Source of the DNA: Sphingobium sp. JS3065
Lineage (GTDB): Bacteria; Pseudomonadota; Alphaproteobacteria; Sphingomonadales; Sphingomonadaceae
Reading direction: 5' to 3'
DNA: 64,000 nt
Assembly (NCBI RefSeq): GCF_026427355.1
Contig: NZ_CP102664.1
Location: 2,294,001 to 2,358,000 of the forward strand
Below the pieces are notes generated by a model. The model was given only the letters and a program-made list of their open reading frames with translations. It searched no databases and had not been told where the DNA came from. Below are positions 63,089-64,000 of this stretch, one piece after another; the first letter of the stretch is position 1, and the number at the start of each line of letters is the position of its first letter. Both the position numbers and the translations under genes were made by a program.

Positions 63089-64000
63089 ATGAGCGACCCG
63101 TTCACCCCCGCCGAGCAGCATGCCGACGCCCCCCTGCGCCTGTTCAACAGCCTGACGCGCACCATCGAACCCTTCACGCCGATCGAGCCGAACCATGCTC
63201 GCGTCTATAGCTGCGGCCCGACCGTCTACAATTATGCCCATCTCGGCAATCTGCGCGCCTATGTCTTCACCGACACGCTGCGCCGTACGCTGCTGTGGAA
63301 GGGCCTTGATGTCACCCACATCATCAACATCACCGATGTCGGCCATCTGACCAGCGACGCCGACGCCGGCGACGACAAGATGGAGGCCGCAGCCCGCGCC
63401 CAGGCGAAGAGCATCTGGGACATAGCGGCCCATTATACCGACGCCTTCAAGCGCAACATCGCGGACCTCAACATCCTCGCTCCCAGCGAATGGACCGTCG
63501 CCACCGACTATGTGCCGCAGATGATCGCCTTCGCGGAGAAGATCGCCCCGGCCCATTGCTACGAACTGGAAACCGGTCTCTATTTCGACAGCAGCACCGT
63601 GCCCGATTATGGCGCGCTGGCGGGTGGCCGCGACGATGCCGCCCATGCCCGAATCGACCCCGTGGCAGGCAAGCGCAACGCCAGCGACTTCGCCATCTGG
63701 CGCAAGTCCCCGCCGGGCGAGCAGCGCCAGATGGAATGGGACTCCCCCTGGGGCAAGGGCGCGCCGGGCTGGCATCTGGAATGTTCGGTGATGAGCGAGG
63801 CGCGGCTTGGCCATCCCTTCGACATCCATACCGGCGGCATCGACCATCGCGAAATCCATCATCCCAATGAGATCGCCCAAAATCAGGCCTATTGCGGCTG
63901 CAACGATGCCCAGCCCGGCTTCACTGGTGCGCAATGGTGGATGCACAACAACTTCCTGGTGGATCGCCAGGGCAAGATGAGCAAGTCGAAGGGCGGCTTC
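63089..64000 (+). CDS. cysS: Cysteinyl-tRNA synthetase (3' end outside window)
   Basis: The first 304 residues are visible. The class I signature CGPTVYNYAHLGNLRAYVFTDTLRR (HIGH as HLGN), zinc-binding residues (CGPTVY Cys; WHLECSVMS Cys; GGIDHREIHHPNE His) and the KMSKSKGGF catalytic loop just before the window end are all present. The frame is open at 64000. It charges tRNA-Cys, whose gene lies at the left end of the window; the co-occurrence is coincidental. Confidence 0.96.
   Translation, partial: MSDPFTPAEQHADAPLRLFNSLTRTIEPFTPIEPNHARVYSCGPTVYNYAHLGNLRAYVFTDTLRRTLLWKGLDVTHIINITDVGHLTSDADAGDDKMEAAARAQAKSIWDIAAHYTDAFKRNIADLNILAPSEWTVATDYVPQMIAFAEKIAPAHCYELETGLYFDSSTVPDYGALAGGRDDAAHARIDPVAGKRNASDFAIWRKSPPGEQRQMEWDSPWGKGAPGWHLECSVMSEARLGHPFDIHTGGIDHREIHHPNEIAQNQAYCGCNDAQPGFTGAQWWMHNNFLVDRQGKMSKSKGGF

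Overview
The window looks like a chromosomal segment of a sphingomonad alphaproteobacterium (Sphingobium/Sphingomonas type). It is GC-rich. It carries the order lptD-surA-pdxA-ksgA, a coaBC-dut overlap, guaB next to rsmB, a thrS-infC pair and many families of short palindromic intergenic repeats. This assignment is inferred from gene content and protein style; no database search was possible.

Region 1 (1-13562) is a partial pcm gene, a complete tRNA-Cys(GCA), and what appears to be a genomic island of about 12.9 kb entered at the tRNA 3' end. A 15-bp direct repeat of the tRNA T-arm (697-711) recurs at 13548-13562. Just inside the left end is a tyrosine recombinase gene cut by an IS3-family element with a clear -1 frameshift signal. 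The cargo is a copper/heavy-metal module (DUF2933 small protein, P1B-type ATPase, overlapping MerR regulator), an S8 protease fragment, a secreted Ala/Asp-rich protein gene split by an IS5-family element, a beta-barrel protein, an intact secreted subtilase, relics of an excisionase-like gene and an MFS exporter.

Region 2 (13563-34300) is core genome. It holds a TauE/SafE permease, a GST, ndk, a pepA-holC pair divergent from lptD-surA-pdxA-ksgA (outer-membrane biogenesis, pyridoxine synthesis, 16S rRNA methylation), a TPR protein-rsmB-guaB group, infC-thrS, and an overlapping coaBC-dut-moeB-dsrE group.

Region 3 (34300-48700) has a minus-strand run ptsP-rodZ-cpoB-tilS-(small membrane protein)-ftsH. 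After it come two tandem plus-strand PLP aminotransferases that both carry twin-arginine-like export leaders. Next is a tightly packed minus-strand group (SDR, VOC remnant, DUF1428, VOC, PhnB-like VOC, SRPBCC) divergent from an HxlR regulator.

Region 4 (48700-64000) has a lipoprotein, a nitronate monooxygenase, lysC divergent from ubiG, a secreted hypothetical, a CitE-like lyase divergent from a stomatin/NfeD pair, polA convergent with manC, a zinc-ribbon protein, a Bax-inhibitor-1 protein, a glycine-zipper protein and the 5' part of cysS.

The most unusual material lies between genes. There is a two-copy element of about 172 bp ending in a nearly invariant 33-bp block, a two-copy module of about 220 bp carrying an extra palindromic insertion in one copy, and nested inverted repeats. 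I found no CRISPR array, no rRNA and no obvious defence system.
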